DNA of 31,557 bases from contig JANMWN010000032.1 in assembly GCA_031394045.1 (NCBI GenBank), forward strand, positions 1 through 31,557. The letters run 5' to 3'. The position numbers were made by a program, and so were the translations under genes. Under the pieces are notes generated by a model. The model had not been told where the DNA came from and ran no database searches. It worked only from the letters and a program-made list of their open reading frames with translations. Source of the stretch: JANYIP01 sp031394045. Lineage in GTDB: Bacteria; Actinomycetota; Actinomycetes; Prado026. Positions 1 to 7,418 of this stretch are shown here, piece by piece (the first letter of the stretch is position 1; every line of letters starts with the position of its first letter).

Positions 1-846
1 CTCGACCGACTCTGGGTTCACCCAGACGCGCAGCCCAGGGATCAGCGCCACAGCCGCCTCGAACGCGGCCGGGTCGTTGAGCACCCGCCACTCCGACACC
101 CCTCTGGGTACGGCCAGCAGCGCGGCGAACGTCCGGTTGTCCCCAGGGAAGGTCGAGAAGCCGAGATAGCCGAGATCGCCGCGGGGCCCGAGGACCCAGC
201 GCCCGTCGGGAAGGTCGAAACCGGCCCGGACCCGGTAGTAGCGGCTGTAGTAGACGACCCCACAGTCGCTGGACTCGACCGGTGGGCAGTCGACCCCGGC
301 ATCCGCCAACCACGAAGCCATCGGTGACCGTCGCCCCATCGCATCGACGACGACGTCGACCGCGAGCCGGGTCCCGCCAACCTCGACAGCCGTCACGCGA
401 CTCTGCTCGGTCACCACACCGGTGACGGTCGCGTCCGCCATGACGCGTATGCCCGCCTCGGCCAGCAGCGCACGTCGCAGGGCCCACTCGATCAACGGCC
501 GCCGGACCGCGAGGAACTGCAGGACCTCGTCGCCGGGCCCTGCTCCGCCGGGAATCTTGGGGCCACACTCGACGACCGCGGCCCCGGCCGCCAGCAGGTC
601 CGTATGTACGTCCGGCAGTCGTTGCTCCAGCTCCTGGCAGCCGCGAGCGATGAAGGCGTGCGGCTGCAGGAAGTGCGGGATGCCGCGGCGCGGCCAGCCC
701 GGCGAGTCCAGCGGCGACCCGACAGGGACGGGGTCCCGCTCGACCAGCGTGACGTCGTGACCAGCTCGGGCCAGCAGCAACGCGGAAACGAGGCCGGTCA
801 CGCCGCCACCGAGCACCGCGATCCGGTGGGTCGGCGGCCGGGTCAC
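1..846 (-). CDS. FAD-dependent oxidoreductase (partial, 3' end outside window)
   Basis: The minus frame stays open from a GTG at 846 to base 1, giving 282 codons and no stop, so the C-terminus is missing. Residues 9-18 read IAVLGGGVTG, the GxGxxG dinucleotide-binding start of a Rossmann FAD domain. It is followed by the acidic end of the second strand (LVERD). Around residues 160-170 there is a DVVVDAMGRRSP stretch like the GD/DG region of flavin monooxygenases and geranylgeranyl-reductase-like proteins. The likely role is an NAD(P)H- or electron-carrier-linked flavin oxidoreductase; the substrate cannot be told. The start lies one base after the TGA of the upstream RDD gene, so the two are probably co-transcribed. 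Alternatives are a squalene-epoxidase-like or halogenase-like protein. Confidence 0.8.
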   Translation of the reverse strand, partial: MTRPPTHRIAVLGGGVTGLVSALLLARAGHDVTLVERDPVPVGSPLDSPGWPRRGIPHFLQPHAFIARGCQELEQRLPDVHTDLLAAGAAVVECGPKIPGGAGPGDEVLQFLAVRRPLIEWALRRALLAEAGIRVMADATVTGVVTEQSRVTAVEVGGTRLAVDVVVDAMGRRSPMASWLADAGVDCPPVESSDCGVVYYSRYYRVRAGFDLPDGRWVLGPRGDLGYLGFSTFPGDNRTFAALLAVPRGVSEWRVLNDPAAFEAAVALIPGLRVWVNPESVE

Positions 847-847
847 C

Positions 848-1615
848 TCAGCCGGCCAGCGAGCGCGGCACGACGATGGTCTTGGCGGCCTTGTCGTGCA
901 GCGCCTGCTGCCACGGCTTGTCCCAGAGCGGGAACAGGCAGTCCAGCAACGTGAAGAGCCCGCCGCCGATGAGCGAACCCAGCGCCATGATGCCCCAGCG
1001 GATCAGCCCCTCCGTCCAGCTGGGCAGCCGATCCTCTGCCAGCGGACGCACCCGGATCCCGACGATGCGCTTGCCCACGGTCATGCCGTACAGGACGGTC
1101 TGCGGCACCTCGTAGACGAGCTGGATCAGGATCGACAGGAGCGACAGCGCGAAGACCCGCCCCAGGATCGCGCCGTAGAAGTCGGTGATCTGAGCCGTGG
1201 TCAGGGCGGTGCCGTCGGTGGGCACCGAGTCGACGAAGGTCTTGAGCGGCTGCCAGAGCACCGCGATCGCGAGCGGGATGAGCACCAGGGCCATGATGAT
1301 CGAGTCGATCAGCCGAGCACCGACCCGGTTCCACCAGCTGGCCAGCGGGAACGGCGCCACCAGCGGTGGCGCGACCGGCCCGGTGTAGCCACCCCACGGT
1401 GCTCCCTGCGGCGCGGTCGGGTAGGGATCGGGCGCAGGCGGGTACGTCGGCGGCTGGGTCGGGTACGTCGGAGGAGCCGCGTACGCCGGAGCTGCCGGCA
1501 CCGCCGGAGCCGCCGGCCCCGGGACAGAGGTCGCTGAAGTCCACTTCACCCCGTCCCACCAACGCAGGTAGCTGCTCGAGAACGGATCGGGGTACCAACC
1601 CGGCGCCATGTTCAT
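848..1615 (-). CDS. DUF2510 + RDD family membrane protein
   Basis: The protein is about 255 aa. It begins with a DUF2510 motif (APGWYPDPF, then RWWDG.KW), followed by a Pro/Ala/Tyr-rich low-complexity linker. The RDD domain then has an Arg in a WWNRVGARLIDS segment leading into the first membrane helix, further helices around VFALSLLSILIQLVY, and the conserved GMTVGKRIVGIRV loop. RDD proteins are membrane proteins of mostly unknown role, in some cases linked to ion or solute exchange. An upstream in-frame ATG at 1729 exists, but the DUF2510 start fixes the real N-terminus at ATG 1615 or ATG 1609. No SD sequence is visible before either. The downstream flavin oxidoreductase starts one base after this stop. 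Confidence 0.85.
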   Translation of the reverse strand: MNMAPGWYPDPFSSSYLRWWDGVKWTSATSVPGPAAPAVPAAPAYAAPPTYPTQPPTYPPAPDPYPTAPQGAPWGGYTGPVAPPLVAPFPLASWWNRVGARLIDSIIMALVLIPLAIAVLWQPLKTFVDSVPTDGTALTTAQITDFYGAILGRVFALSLLSILIQLVYEVPQTVLYGMTVGKRIVGIRVRPLAEDRLPSWTEGLIRWGIMALGSLIGGGLFTLLDCLFPLWDKPWQQALHDKAAKTIVVPRSLAG

Positions 1616-1669
1616 GCGCCGATCATCGCAGGCTGCGCGACCGAGTTCCGGTGTCCTAACCTCGTGGGC

Positions 1670-2124
1670 ATGTCCGATCGAGAGAGCCGGTCTGGTCCGC
1701 TCAACCGGATGCGTACGTTCGCCCCGCACCGGCTCGGGCGGCTGGAGTACGACGCGATGCCCAGGGCTCGCAGGCCACGATGCGTAGCTTCTACGCGCTC
1801 GTGGCCGCCCAGCACCACCTCGAGCTCGACGTCGACCGCGCGGCAGAGCTCGAGGTCCAGTGGTGGCGGGTCCACCGCTTCCTCCAGCGCGAGTCGGAGG
1901 ACGGCTCGCTGGAGCCGCTCACCGAGGCCCAGACGGCGCTGTACGCGCACGTGTACGACGCCAGCCCCGACGACGTACGCCCGGCCGCCGCCCTGCGCGC
2001 CGAGGCCATGGAGGTGTAGGACCGCTGGGTCGAGGAGGGCTGCGACCTCGGCAGCCCGCTCCTCGTCGACGAGCTCACCGGCCTGGTGCGGTCGTACGCC
2101 TCGCTGCGCGCCGCCGTCGGCTGA
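1670..2124 (+). pseudogene. Decayed actinobacterial hypothetical gene (internal deletion/frameshift plus TAG)
   Basis: A start at ATG 1670 gives about 27 residues ending near RLGRLEYDA. Homologous-looking sequence then resumes in another frame (GSQATMRSFYALVAAQH...), readable from about 1762. That second frame runs to an in-frame TAG at 2017-2019. It continues without interruption for 34 more sensible codons (DRWVEEGCDLGSPLL ... LRAAVG) to TGA 2122-2124. From memory this resembles an actinobacterial family of about 200 aa in which the RLGRLEY and MRRFYALVA segments are separated by roughly 60 residues, so an internal deletion with loss of frame is the simplest reading. A single change (for example TCG to TAG) would explain the stop. 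A TAACCT hexamer at 1657-1662, 7 nt before the ATG, could serve a leaderless transcript. The family assignment is inference. Confidence 0.55.
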
Positions 2125-2130
2125 CCAACG

Positions 2131-2763
2131 TCAGCGCAGGAGCGCGGCCACCTCGCGCGCCGCCTGCTCCACCCGCGGCCCGACCGTGTCGACGTCGAGG
2201 TCGGCCAGGGCGACCACTCCGACGCTGGCCTGGACCTGGGGCACCCCGAGCACCGCAGCGGCCACCCCGGTCGCCCCAGGCTGGAGCTCCCCGCGCGAGA
2301 CGACGTACCCGTGGTGACCCTCGCGGGCCCGCGCCAGGGCATGTCCCGCCGCGCCGAGCTCGAGCGAGTGCCGTGAGCCGACGCGGTACGCCACATGGAA
2401 GTCGGTCCAGCTGGGCTCCACCACCGCGACGGCCAGCGCCTCGCCGCCGTCGGCGACCGTGAGGTGTGCCGTCGCCCCGACGTCCTCGGCCAGCCGCCGC
2501 AGCGCCGGCAGCGACGCCTCACGCAGCAGCGGGACGACACGGCCGGCGAGCCGGAGCGCACCGGTGCCCAGCGCGACCCGGCCGGACGTGTCGCGTCGGA
2601 CGAGCTGGTGCACCTCGAGGGTGGCGAGCAGCCGGTAGACCACGGTCCGGCCGACACCGAGGTCGGCGGCGAGCTCGGCCACACTGCGCCCGGACGCGGC
2701 GCCAGCCAGCAGCTCGAGAATGCGCAGCCCGCGGTCCAGCGTCTGCGAGGTCTCCGCGGCCAT
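2131..2763 (-). CDS. IclR family transcriptional regulator
   Basis: This is a 210-aa protein with the IclR layout. The N-terminal winged helix-turn-helix (residues ~6-60) reads TLDRGLRILELL, then SVAELAADLGVGRTVVYRLLATLEVHQLVRRD. A GAF-like effector domain follows, with the AHLTVADGGEALAVAVVE strand and the Ala/Gly-rich GAAGHALA stretch. The family usually has about 250 aa, so the effector domain is somewhat short at its C-terminus. The ligand is unknown. The gene starts 9 nt after the helicase stop and has no clear SD, which fits the distal position in a DUF3039-MFS-helicase-IclR run. The nearby MFS transporter could be a regulated target, but nothing in the sequence proves it. Confidence 0.85.
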   Translation of the reverse strand: MAAETSQTLDRGLRILELLAGAASGRSVAELAADLGVGRTVVYRLLATLEVHQLVRRDTSGRVALGTGALRLAGRVVPLLREASLPALRRLAEDVGATAHLTVADGGEALAVAVVEPSWTDFHVAYRVGSRHSLELGAAGHALARAREGHHGYVVSRGELQPGATGVAAAVLGVPQVQASVGVVALADLDVDTVGPRVEQAAREVAALLR

Positions 2764-2772
2764 GGCCGAAGA

Positions 2773-4548
2773 CTAGGCCCGGCCGACCGCCCAGCGACGT
2801 ACGGTGTCGATCCGCTCCTGGAGGTGCTGGACCTGTGCCTGCGCCGTCGGCGGTCCCCCGCACAGGCGGCGCAGCTCGGCGTGGATCGTCCCGTGCGGCT
2901 GACCGGTGCGATGGTGCCAGGCAGCGACGAGCCCGTTGAGCTCCTTGCGCAGCGCGGCCAGCGCATGGTGGGTAGCGGCCGGTCGGGCCGGCTCAGCCCG
3001 CAGCTCCGGCTCACCCCGGCGGCGGGCGGCGGCGCGGCCGGAGACCTGGTCGGCCTGCCGCTTCTTGAGCAGCTCGGTGACCTGGTGCGGCTCGAGCAGC
3101 CCGGGCAGCCCGAGGAAGTCCTGCTCCTCGTCCGACCCGGGTGCGGCGTGGCTGCCGAACTCCCCGCCGTCGAAGAGCACCCGGTCGAACGTGGCCTCGG
3201 ACCCGAGCGCCTCGAAGGCGAGCTGGTCATCCGGTGCGTCTTCGCCGGCCTGGGCCGCAGCTACCAGAGCGTCCTCGGGCGACCAGAGATCGCCCTCGGT
3301 CGTCGCCGGCCCACCGAGGACGTGGTCACGCTGGATCTCCATCTCGGCGGCGTGCTGCAGCAGCAGGGGCACCGACGGCAGGAACACCGAGGCCGTCTCG
3401 CCACGACGCCGGGCGCGGACGAACCGCCCCACGGCCTGCGCGAAGAACAGCGGGGTGGACGTCGAGGTCGCATAGACACCGACCGACAGGCGCGGGATGT
3501 CGACGCCCTCGGAGACCATCCGAACGGCCACCATCCAGCGTTGCTCCGACTCGGCGAACTCCTGGATGCGCGCGCTGGCACCGGGGTCGTCGGACAGCAC
3601 CACCACCGGCGGCTCGCCGGAGACGTCCTGCAGGATGCGGGCGTAGGCCCGAGCCGTCGCATGGTCCGTGGCGATCACCAGCCCGCCCGCATCGGGTACG
3701 TGCCGACGCACCTCGGCCAGCCGCCGGTCGGCCGAGTCAAGAACCGCCGGGATCCACTCACCGGCGGGGTCGAGCGCTGTCCGCCAGGCCTGCGCGGTGA
3801 GGTCCTTGGTCAGCGGCTCCCCCAGCGAGGCCTGCACCTCGTCACCGGCCCTCGTGCGCCAGCGCATCGAGCCGGTGTAGGCCAGGAACATCACCGGTCG
3901 CACGACACCGTCGCGCAGGGCCTCGGCGTAGCCGTACGAGTGGTCGGCGACGCTGCGGAGCGAACCGTCACCCTCGGGGGCGTACGTCACGAACGGGATC
4001 GGGTTGACGTCGGAGCGGAACGGCGTGCCGGTGAGCGCCAGCCGCCGGGTCGCGGGCAGGAACGCGTCCCGGGTCGCCTCGCCCCAGGAGCGCGAGTCAC
4101 CTGCGTGGTGGATCTCGTCGAGGACGACGAGGGTCCGCCGGGTCTCGGTGCGCCGCCGGTGCAGCGCCGGGTGAGCGGCGACCTGGGCGTACGTGACCGC
4201 GACGCCGCCGAAGTCGCCGCTCACGGCCCCGTGGGCGTTGCGGAACTCGGGGTCAAGCGCGATGCCGACCTTGTGCGCCGCCTCGGCCCACTGGCGCTTG
4301 AGGTGCTCGGTGGGGGCGACGACGGTGACGGCCTGGACCTCGCGCCGCTCGAGCAGGTCGGCAGCCACCCGCAGGGCGAACGTGGTCTTACCGGCGCCGG
4401 GCGTGGCTACGGTGAGGAAGTCACGAGGGTCCGCGGCGCGGTAGGCGGCGACAGCCTGCTCCTGCCAGGCGCGCAGCGCGCCCGCAGTGCCCCACGGCGC
4501 ACGTCCGGGGAACGCGGGTGAGAGGTGCGACGCGGCTGTGCTGCTCAT
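2773..4548 (-). CDS. DEAD/DEAH-box helicase (SF2)
   Basis: The 591-aa superfamily 2 helicase has Walker A TPGAGKT at residues 49-55 and a DEIH Walker B box at 144-147. Motif III-like LTGTPFR is at 172-178, and the C-terminal RecA domain ends in a motif VI QAVGRFVRARR near residue 390. The last ~150 residues are charged and without a known domain. The closest broad group is the type III restriction/UvrB-like (ResIII) helicases found singly in actinobacterial chromosomes; no restriction or modification partner is visible here. It probably uses ATP to act on DNA or RNA, with the exact substrate unknown. An AAGGTCGGG stretch precedes the ATG. The start lies 12 nt after the MFS stop, suggesting shared transcription. 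Confidence 0.88.
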   Translation of the reverse strand: MSSTAASHLSPAFPGRAPWGTAGALRAWQEQAVAAYRAADPRDFLTVATPGAGKTTFALRVAADLLERREVQAVTVVAPTEHLKRQWAEAAHKVGIALDPEFRNAHGAVSGDFGGVAVTYAQVAAHPALHRRRTETRRTLVVLDEIHHAGDSRSWGEATRDAFLPATRRLALTGTPFRSDVNPIPFVTYAPEGDGSLRSVADHSYGYAEALRDGVVRPVMFLAYTGSMRWRTRAGDEVQASLGEPLTKDLTAQAWRTALDPAGEWIPAVLDSADRRLAEVRRHVPDAGGLVIATDHATARAYARILQDVSGEPPVVVLSDDPGASARIQEFAESEQRWMVAVRMVSEGVDIPRLSVGVYATSTSTPLFFAQAVGRFVRARRRGETASVFLPSVPLLLQHAAEMEIQRDHVLGGPATTEGDLWSPEDALVAAAQAGEDAPDDQLAFEALGSEATFDRVLFDGGEFGSHAAPGSDEEQDFLGLPGLLEPHQVTELLKKRQADQVSGRAAARRRGEPELRAEPARPAATHHALAALRKELNGLVAAWHHRTGQPHGTIHAELRRLCGGPPTAQAQVQHLQERIDTVRRWAVGRA

Positions 4549-4560
4549 GGGTGCCCGACC

Positions 4561-6009
4561 TTACGAGGCGCCACGGACTCTTTCCGCGACGTCCGGGTTA
4601 CCCGGGTGTGTCGCGCCCGGCCCGATCCGGCCGGCGAGCACGGATCCGGCGAGGGCGAGCGAGACCATGACCGTGTCGATGGTCCAGAAGGCCCAGGTCC
4701 GCGGCCCCGCCTGCCGGGTCGCCAGCGCGTACACCGCGCCGGCCAGACCGATGGAGACCACCGAGAAGAGCGCGTCCGAGACCTGGATGGCCGCCGAGTT
4801 GGCACCCTGGTCCTCCGGCGGCGACAGCTGCAGCATCAGGACCGACACCGAGGCCATCGCCATGCCCATCCCCGCGCCGCCCACGGTCCAGCACGCGAAG
4901 ACGACCACCGCCGGCACGGCCGGCAGCAGCACCAGGGACATGCCGGCGATCCCGGTGGCGACCAGGGCCGACCCGAGGCGTACCAGGCGGTCGCGCCCGA
5001 TGGTGTTGCCCGGACGACCTTGGAACCACGAGCCGGCCGCCCATCCCAGTGCCCCGCCCGTGAGGGACAGCCCTGCTGTTGTGGTCGACAGACCACGCTG
5101 GCTGATGAGCATGAGCGGGACGAACGCCTCGGCGCCGAAGAAGGCCCCCGCCAGCACCCCGCGCATAGCGATGACCGTGGGCAGCCCCCTGGCGAACCGC
5201 AGGGTGCCCCGCGGCAGCAGCCGGTGCAGGCTGGGCGCCAGTAGCGCGACACCGATGACGAGGAACACGATCCCGAGCAGGTCGAGCCGCTGACCGGCGT
5301 ACTGCAGGCAGGCCACGCCGGCCGCGACCAGCGCAGCCGCCCGCTTGCGTCCCACCCGGGTGCTGGGCTGACCACCGTCCAGAGCCGGCAGCGCCCGCCA
5401 CATCACCAGCCCAGCCGGGATCACCAGCACGGGCACGGCCAGGAAGACCCAGCGCCAGGAGTAGTGGTCGGCGACGAAGCCGGCCACCGCAGGGCCGATG
5501 ATCGACGGGAGCACCCAGGCCGAGGACATCACCGCGAAGACCCGTGGCCGCAGGCTCTCGTCGTACGCCCGCGCGACGACGACATAGAGCGCGACGATCA
5601 CCGCGCCGCAGCCGAGCCCCTGGAGGGCGCGGCCGAGGACGAAGACCGCCATGTCCCGCGCGGTGCCCGCAACGACGAGGCCCACGGTGAACAGGGCGAT
5701 GCCGCCGAGCAGGGGCAGCCGGGGGCCGCGTGCGTCGCAGACCTCTCCGGCGACCACCATGGCGAACAGGCTGGCCACGATGAACCCGGTGAACGCCCAG
5801 GCGTAGAACGCGAACCCGTGCAGCTCGGCGACGGCCCTGGGCATGGCCGTCGCGACCGCCATCGCCTCGAAGGCGATCAGCAGGACGACCGCGACGATCC
5901 CGAAGATCAGCTGCCGCCCGCCGGGGGCGAACAATGCACCCGGTGCCCCCGGTGCCCCCGACGGGGTCACGGTCTGCGCGGACGGCTCAACCGGCTCCGC
6001 CGACCTCAC
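4561..6009 (-). CDS. MFS transporter (drug/metabolite efflux type)
   Basis: This is a polytopic membrane protein of about 482 aa with 12 or more hydrophobic helices. Between helices 2 and 3 it has the MFS-type loop GEVCDARGPRLPLLGG, and helix 4 has RALQGLGCGAVIVALYVVVAR, typical of the DHA2-like (EmrB/QacA) branch. It is expected to export small hydrophobic compounds using the proton gradient; the substrate is unknown. The open frame extends to 6063, but a GTG at 6009 overlaps the DUF3039 stop as GTGA, the usual sign of translational coupling, so I take 6009 as the start. It sits between DUF3039 and the helicase on the same strand. Confidence 0.87.
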   Translation of the reverse strand: MRSAEPVEPSAQTVTPSGAPGAPGALFAPGGRQLIFGIVAVVLLIAFEAMAVATAMPRAVAELHGFAFYAWAFTGFIVASLFAMVVAGEVCDARGPRLPLLGGIALFTVGLVVAGTARDMAVFVLGRALQGLGCGAVIVALYVVVARAYDESLRPRVFAVMSSAWVLPSIIGPAVAGFVADHYSWRWVFLAVPVLVIPAGLVMWRALPALDGGQPSTRVGRKRAAALVAAGVACLQYAGQRLDLLGIVFLVIGVALLAPSLHRLLPRGTLRFARGLPTVIAMRGVLAGAFFGAEAFVPLMLISQRGLSTTTAGLSLTGGALGWAAGSWFQGRPGNTIGRDRLVRLGSALVATGIAGMSLVLLPAVPAVVVFACWTVGGAGMGMAMASVSVLMLQLSPPEDQGANSAAIQVSDALFSVVSIGLAGAVYALATRQAGPRTWAFWTIDTVMVSLALAGSVLAGRIGPGATHPGNPDVAERVRGAS

Positions 6010-6314
6010 TCTGCTGGACCGTCCCCACCCCCGGGCGGGAGCCCTTCGAAGATGTCCTTGCACTCGGGGCAGACGGGGAACCGGCCGGGGTCGCGGCTGG
6101 GCTGCCAGACCTTCCCGCAGAGGGCGACCACAGGCGTGCCGGTGACCGCGCTCTCGACGATCTTCTCCTTGCGCACGTAGTGCGCGAAGCGCTCGTGGTC
6201 GCCCTCGTCGGTCGGGACCGGCACGGTGCGTTCCTCGACGATCGTGCCGCCGCCCGAGGTGTCGGGACCCACTGGCTCGAGGCTGGGCTCATTGGTCCCG
6301 CGTACCTTCGTCAT
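6006..6314 (-). CDS. DUF3039 family protein
   Basis: This is a small soluble protein of about 102 aa. It carries the DUF3039 pattern: EERTVPVPTDEGDHERFAHYV, then SAVTGTPVVALCGKVW and a terminal FPVCPECKDIFEGL. The cysteines CGK...CPEC could bind a metal such as zinc. The family is widespread in Actinobacteria with no established function. The open frame begins at 6368, but ATG 6314 (MTKVRGTNE) starts closer to the conserved part and is preferred. The stop overlaps the MFS start, so this gene likely leads the minus-strand operon. Confidence 0.85.
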   Translation of the reverse strand: MTKVRGTNEPSLEPVGPDTSGGGTIVEERTVPVPTDEGDHERFAHYVRKEKIVESAVTGTPVVALCGKVWQPSRDPGRFPVCPECKDIFEGLPPGGGDGPAE

Positions 6315-6327
6315 GCCTTCGAGTGTA

Positions 6328-6361
6328 GGCCGATCGGGGCACGGATCGTGCGGCCGATCGG
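6328..6361. promoter_or_regulatory. Composite palindrome between DUF3039 and cspA
   Basis: Two copies of GGCCGATCGG (6328-6337 and 6352-6361) flank a central inverted repeat, GCACG-gat-CGTGC (6339-6351). The copies are placed almost symmetrically around the centre. It lies 14 nt upstream of the DUF3039 start and on the far side of the cold-shock promoter. It looks like a regulator-binding site or nested operator; no regulator can be named. Confidence 0.45.
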
Positions 6362-6375
6362 TCTCCACGATCCCC

Positions 6376-6404
6376 TGCCGGGGACCGGAATCCCCTGCTA
6401 GCCT
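6376..6404 (+). promoter_or_regulatory. Possible promoter of the cold-shock gene
   Basis: TGCCGG (6376-6381) and TAGCCT (6399-6404) are separated by 17 bp. They resemble a weak -35 and a common actinobacterial -10, about 40 nt before the cspA start. This is based on spacing and base identity only. Confidence 0.3.
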
Positions 6405-6446
6405 TTCGGGCGGTCGCGTTTCTCAGCTCGTCTCGTAGGAGCGGTC

Positions 6447-6653
6447 ATGGCCCAGCAGGGCACTGTGAAGTGGTTCAACGCCGAGAAGGGTTTCGGCTTC
6501 ATCGCGGTAGACGGCGGGGGCGCAGACGTCTTCGTGCACTTCTCCGCCATCGTGGCTGACGGGTACCGCAGCCTCGAGGAAGGCCAGCACGTGGAGTTCG
6601 AGGTCGTGCAGGGCCAGAAGGGGCCGCAGGCCGAGCAGGTCCGCGCCGTCTGA
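6447..6653 (+). CDS. cspA: Cold-shock protein (CspA family)
   Basis: The 68-aa protein is a single cold-shock domain: GTVKWFNAEKGFGFI containing RNP1 (KGFGFI), then DVFVHFSAI (RNP2) and a C-terminal GPQAEQVR typical of actinobacterial CspA. It binds single-stranded RNA/DNA and acts as an RNA chaperone. The start is supported by AGGAG at 6437-6441. A near-identical paralogue lies at 15706-15909 on the other strand. A hairpin at 6666-6698 follows the gene. Confidence 0.95.
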   Translation: MAQQGTVKWFNAEKGFGFIAVDGGGADVFVHFSAIVADGYRSLEEGQHVEFEVVQGQKGPQAEQVRAV

Positions 6654-6665
6654 GCATGACCTTGC

Positions 6666-6698
6666 GCGCACAGGCGGCATAAGGTGGCCGCCGTGCGC
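6666..6698 (+). promoter_or_regulatory. Hairpin enclosing SD and start codon of the amidotransferase
   Basis: GCGCAC-a-GGCGGC (6666-6678) pairs with GCCGCCGTGCGC (6687-6698), giving 12 bp with one bulged A at 6672. The 8-nt loop ATAAGGTG carries the SD of the next gene, and the GTG start (6693) lies in the 3' arm. It may act as a translation-limiting structure, a cspA terminator without U-tract, or both. Confidence 0.5.
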
Positions 6699-7364
6699 AC
6701 CTTGATCTTGGCCAACCGCAACGACGCCGACGCCGGGTTCGTCGGCGATGCGCTGCTGGCCAGGGGTGCCTCGCTCGACCTCTCCCTCCGCGAGGACGAC
6801 AGCCCGCTGCCGGACCCGGCCGGCTACGACCTGGTCCTGTCCCTGGGCTCGGAGTGGTCGGTCTACTGGGACCACGTCGCACCCCAGGTCGAGCGGGAGG
6901 CCGCTCTGCTGCGAGCCGCAGTCGAGGCCGGCCAGCCGGTCCTCGGCCTCTGCTTCGGCGGTCAGCTGCTGGCGTACGCGCTCGGCGGCTCGGTCGAGCG
7001 CTCGCCGGTCCCCGAGCTGGGCTGGCACCGCATCGAGTCCGACGTCCCCTACCTCATCCCCTCCGGCCCGTACGTGCAGTGGCACTCGGACCGGTTCGTC
7101 CTGCCGCCGGGAGCCCGGGAGTTGGCCCGCAGCGCAGCCGCCCCGCAGGCCTTCGCGCTCGGCTCGGCGCTCGGCCTGCAGTTCCACCCTGAGGCCACCC
7201 CCGAGGTCGTCCGCAGATGGTGCGTGGGCGGGCTCGAGGAGCTCGCCCTCGGCGGGGTCGACCCGGTCGCCTTCGCCGCGGAGGCCGACGAGCAGGCCAC
7301 GGCGGCACGCGCCCGCGCCGACCTCATCGTGGCCAGCTTGCTGTCAGGGGCGCTCCACGACTGA
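6693..7364 (+). CDS. Class I glutamine amidotransferase
   Basis: The protein is about 223 aa with a full class I glutaminase core. The nucleophile elbow is VLGLCFGGQLLAYALGG with catalytic Cys87, and the QFHPE motif provides His165 and Glu167. This matches GuaA/TrpG-like glutaminase proteins related to gamma-glutamyl-hydrolase/GMP-synthase-like domains. No synthetase domain is attached, so the nitrogen acceptor or alternative hydrolase substrate is unknown. GTG 6693 is chosen because AAGGTGG (6681-6687) lies 5 nt upstream; GTG 6684 overlaps that SD. It precedes the arginine deiminase gene by 54 nt, so a role in nitrogen or arginine/glutamine metabolism is possible but inferred only from position. 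Confidence 0.85.
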   Translation: MRTLILANRNDADAGFVGDALLARGASLDLSLREDDSPLPDPAGYDLVLSLGSEWSVYWDHVAPQVEREAALLRAAVEAGQPVLGLCFGGQLLAYALGGSVERSPVPELGWHRIESDVPYLIPSGPYVQWHSDRFVLPPGARELARSAAAPQAFALGSALGLQFHPEATPEVVRRWCVGGLEELALGGVDPVAFAAEADEQATAARARADLIVASLLSGALHD

Positions 7365-7418
7365 GACCCGACCACGCTGTCGTCCCCTCACCGCTCGTTC
7401 CCTCGGAAAGGAACTTCC

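Noticed and set aside
2395..4521. 708-codon plus-strand open frame
   Set aside because: It lies antisense to the IclR and helicase genes and its protein is low-complexity Arg/Gly/Pro-rich, as expected for a shadow frame in GC-rich DNA.
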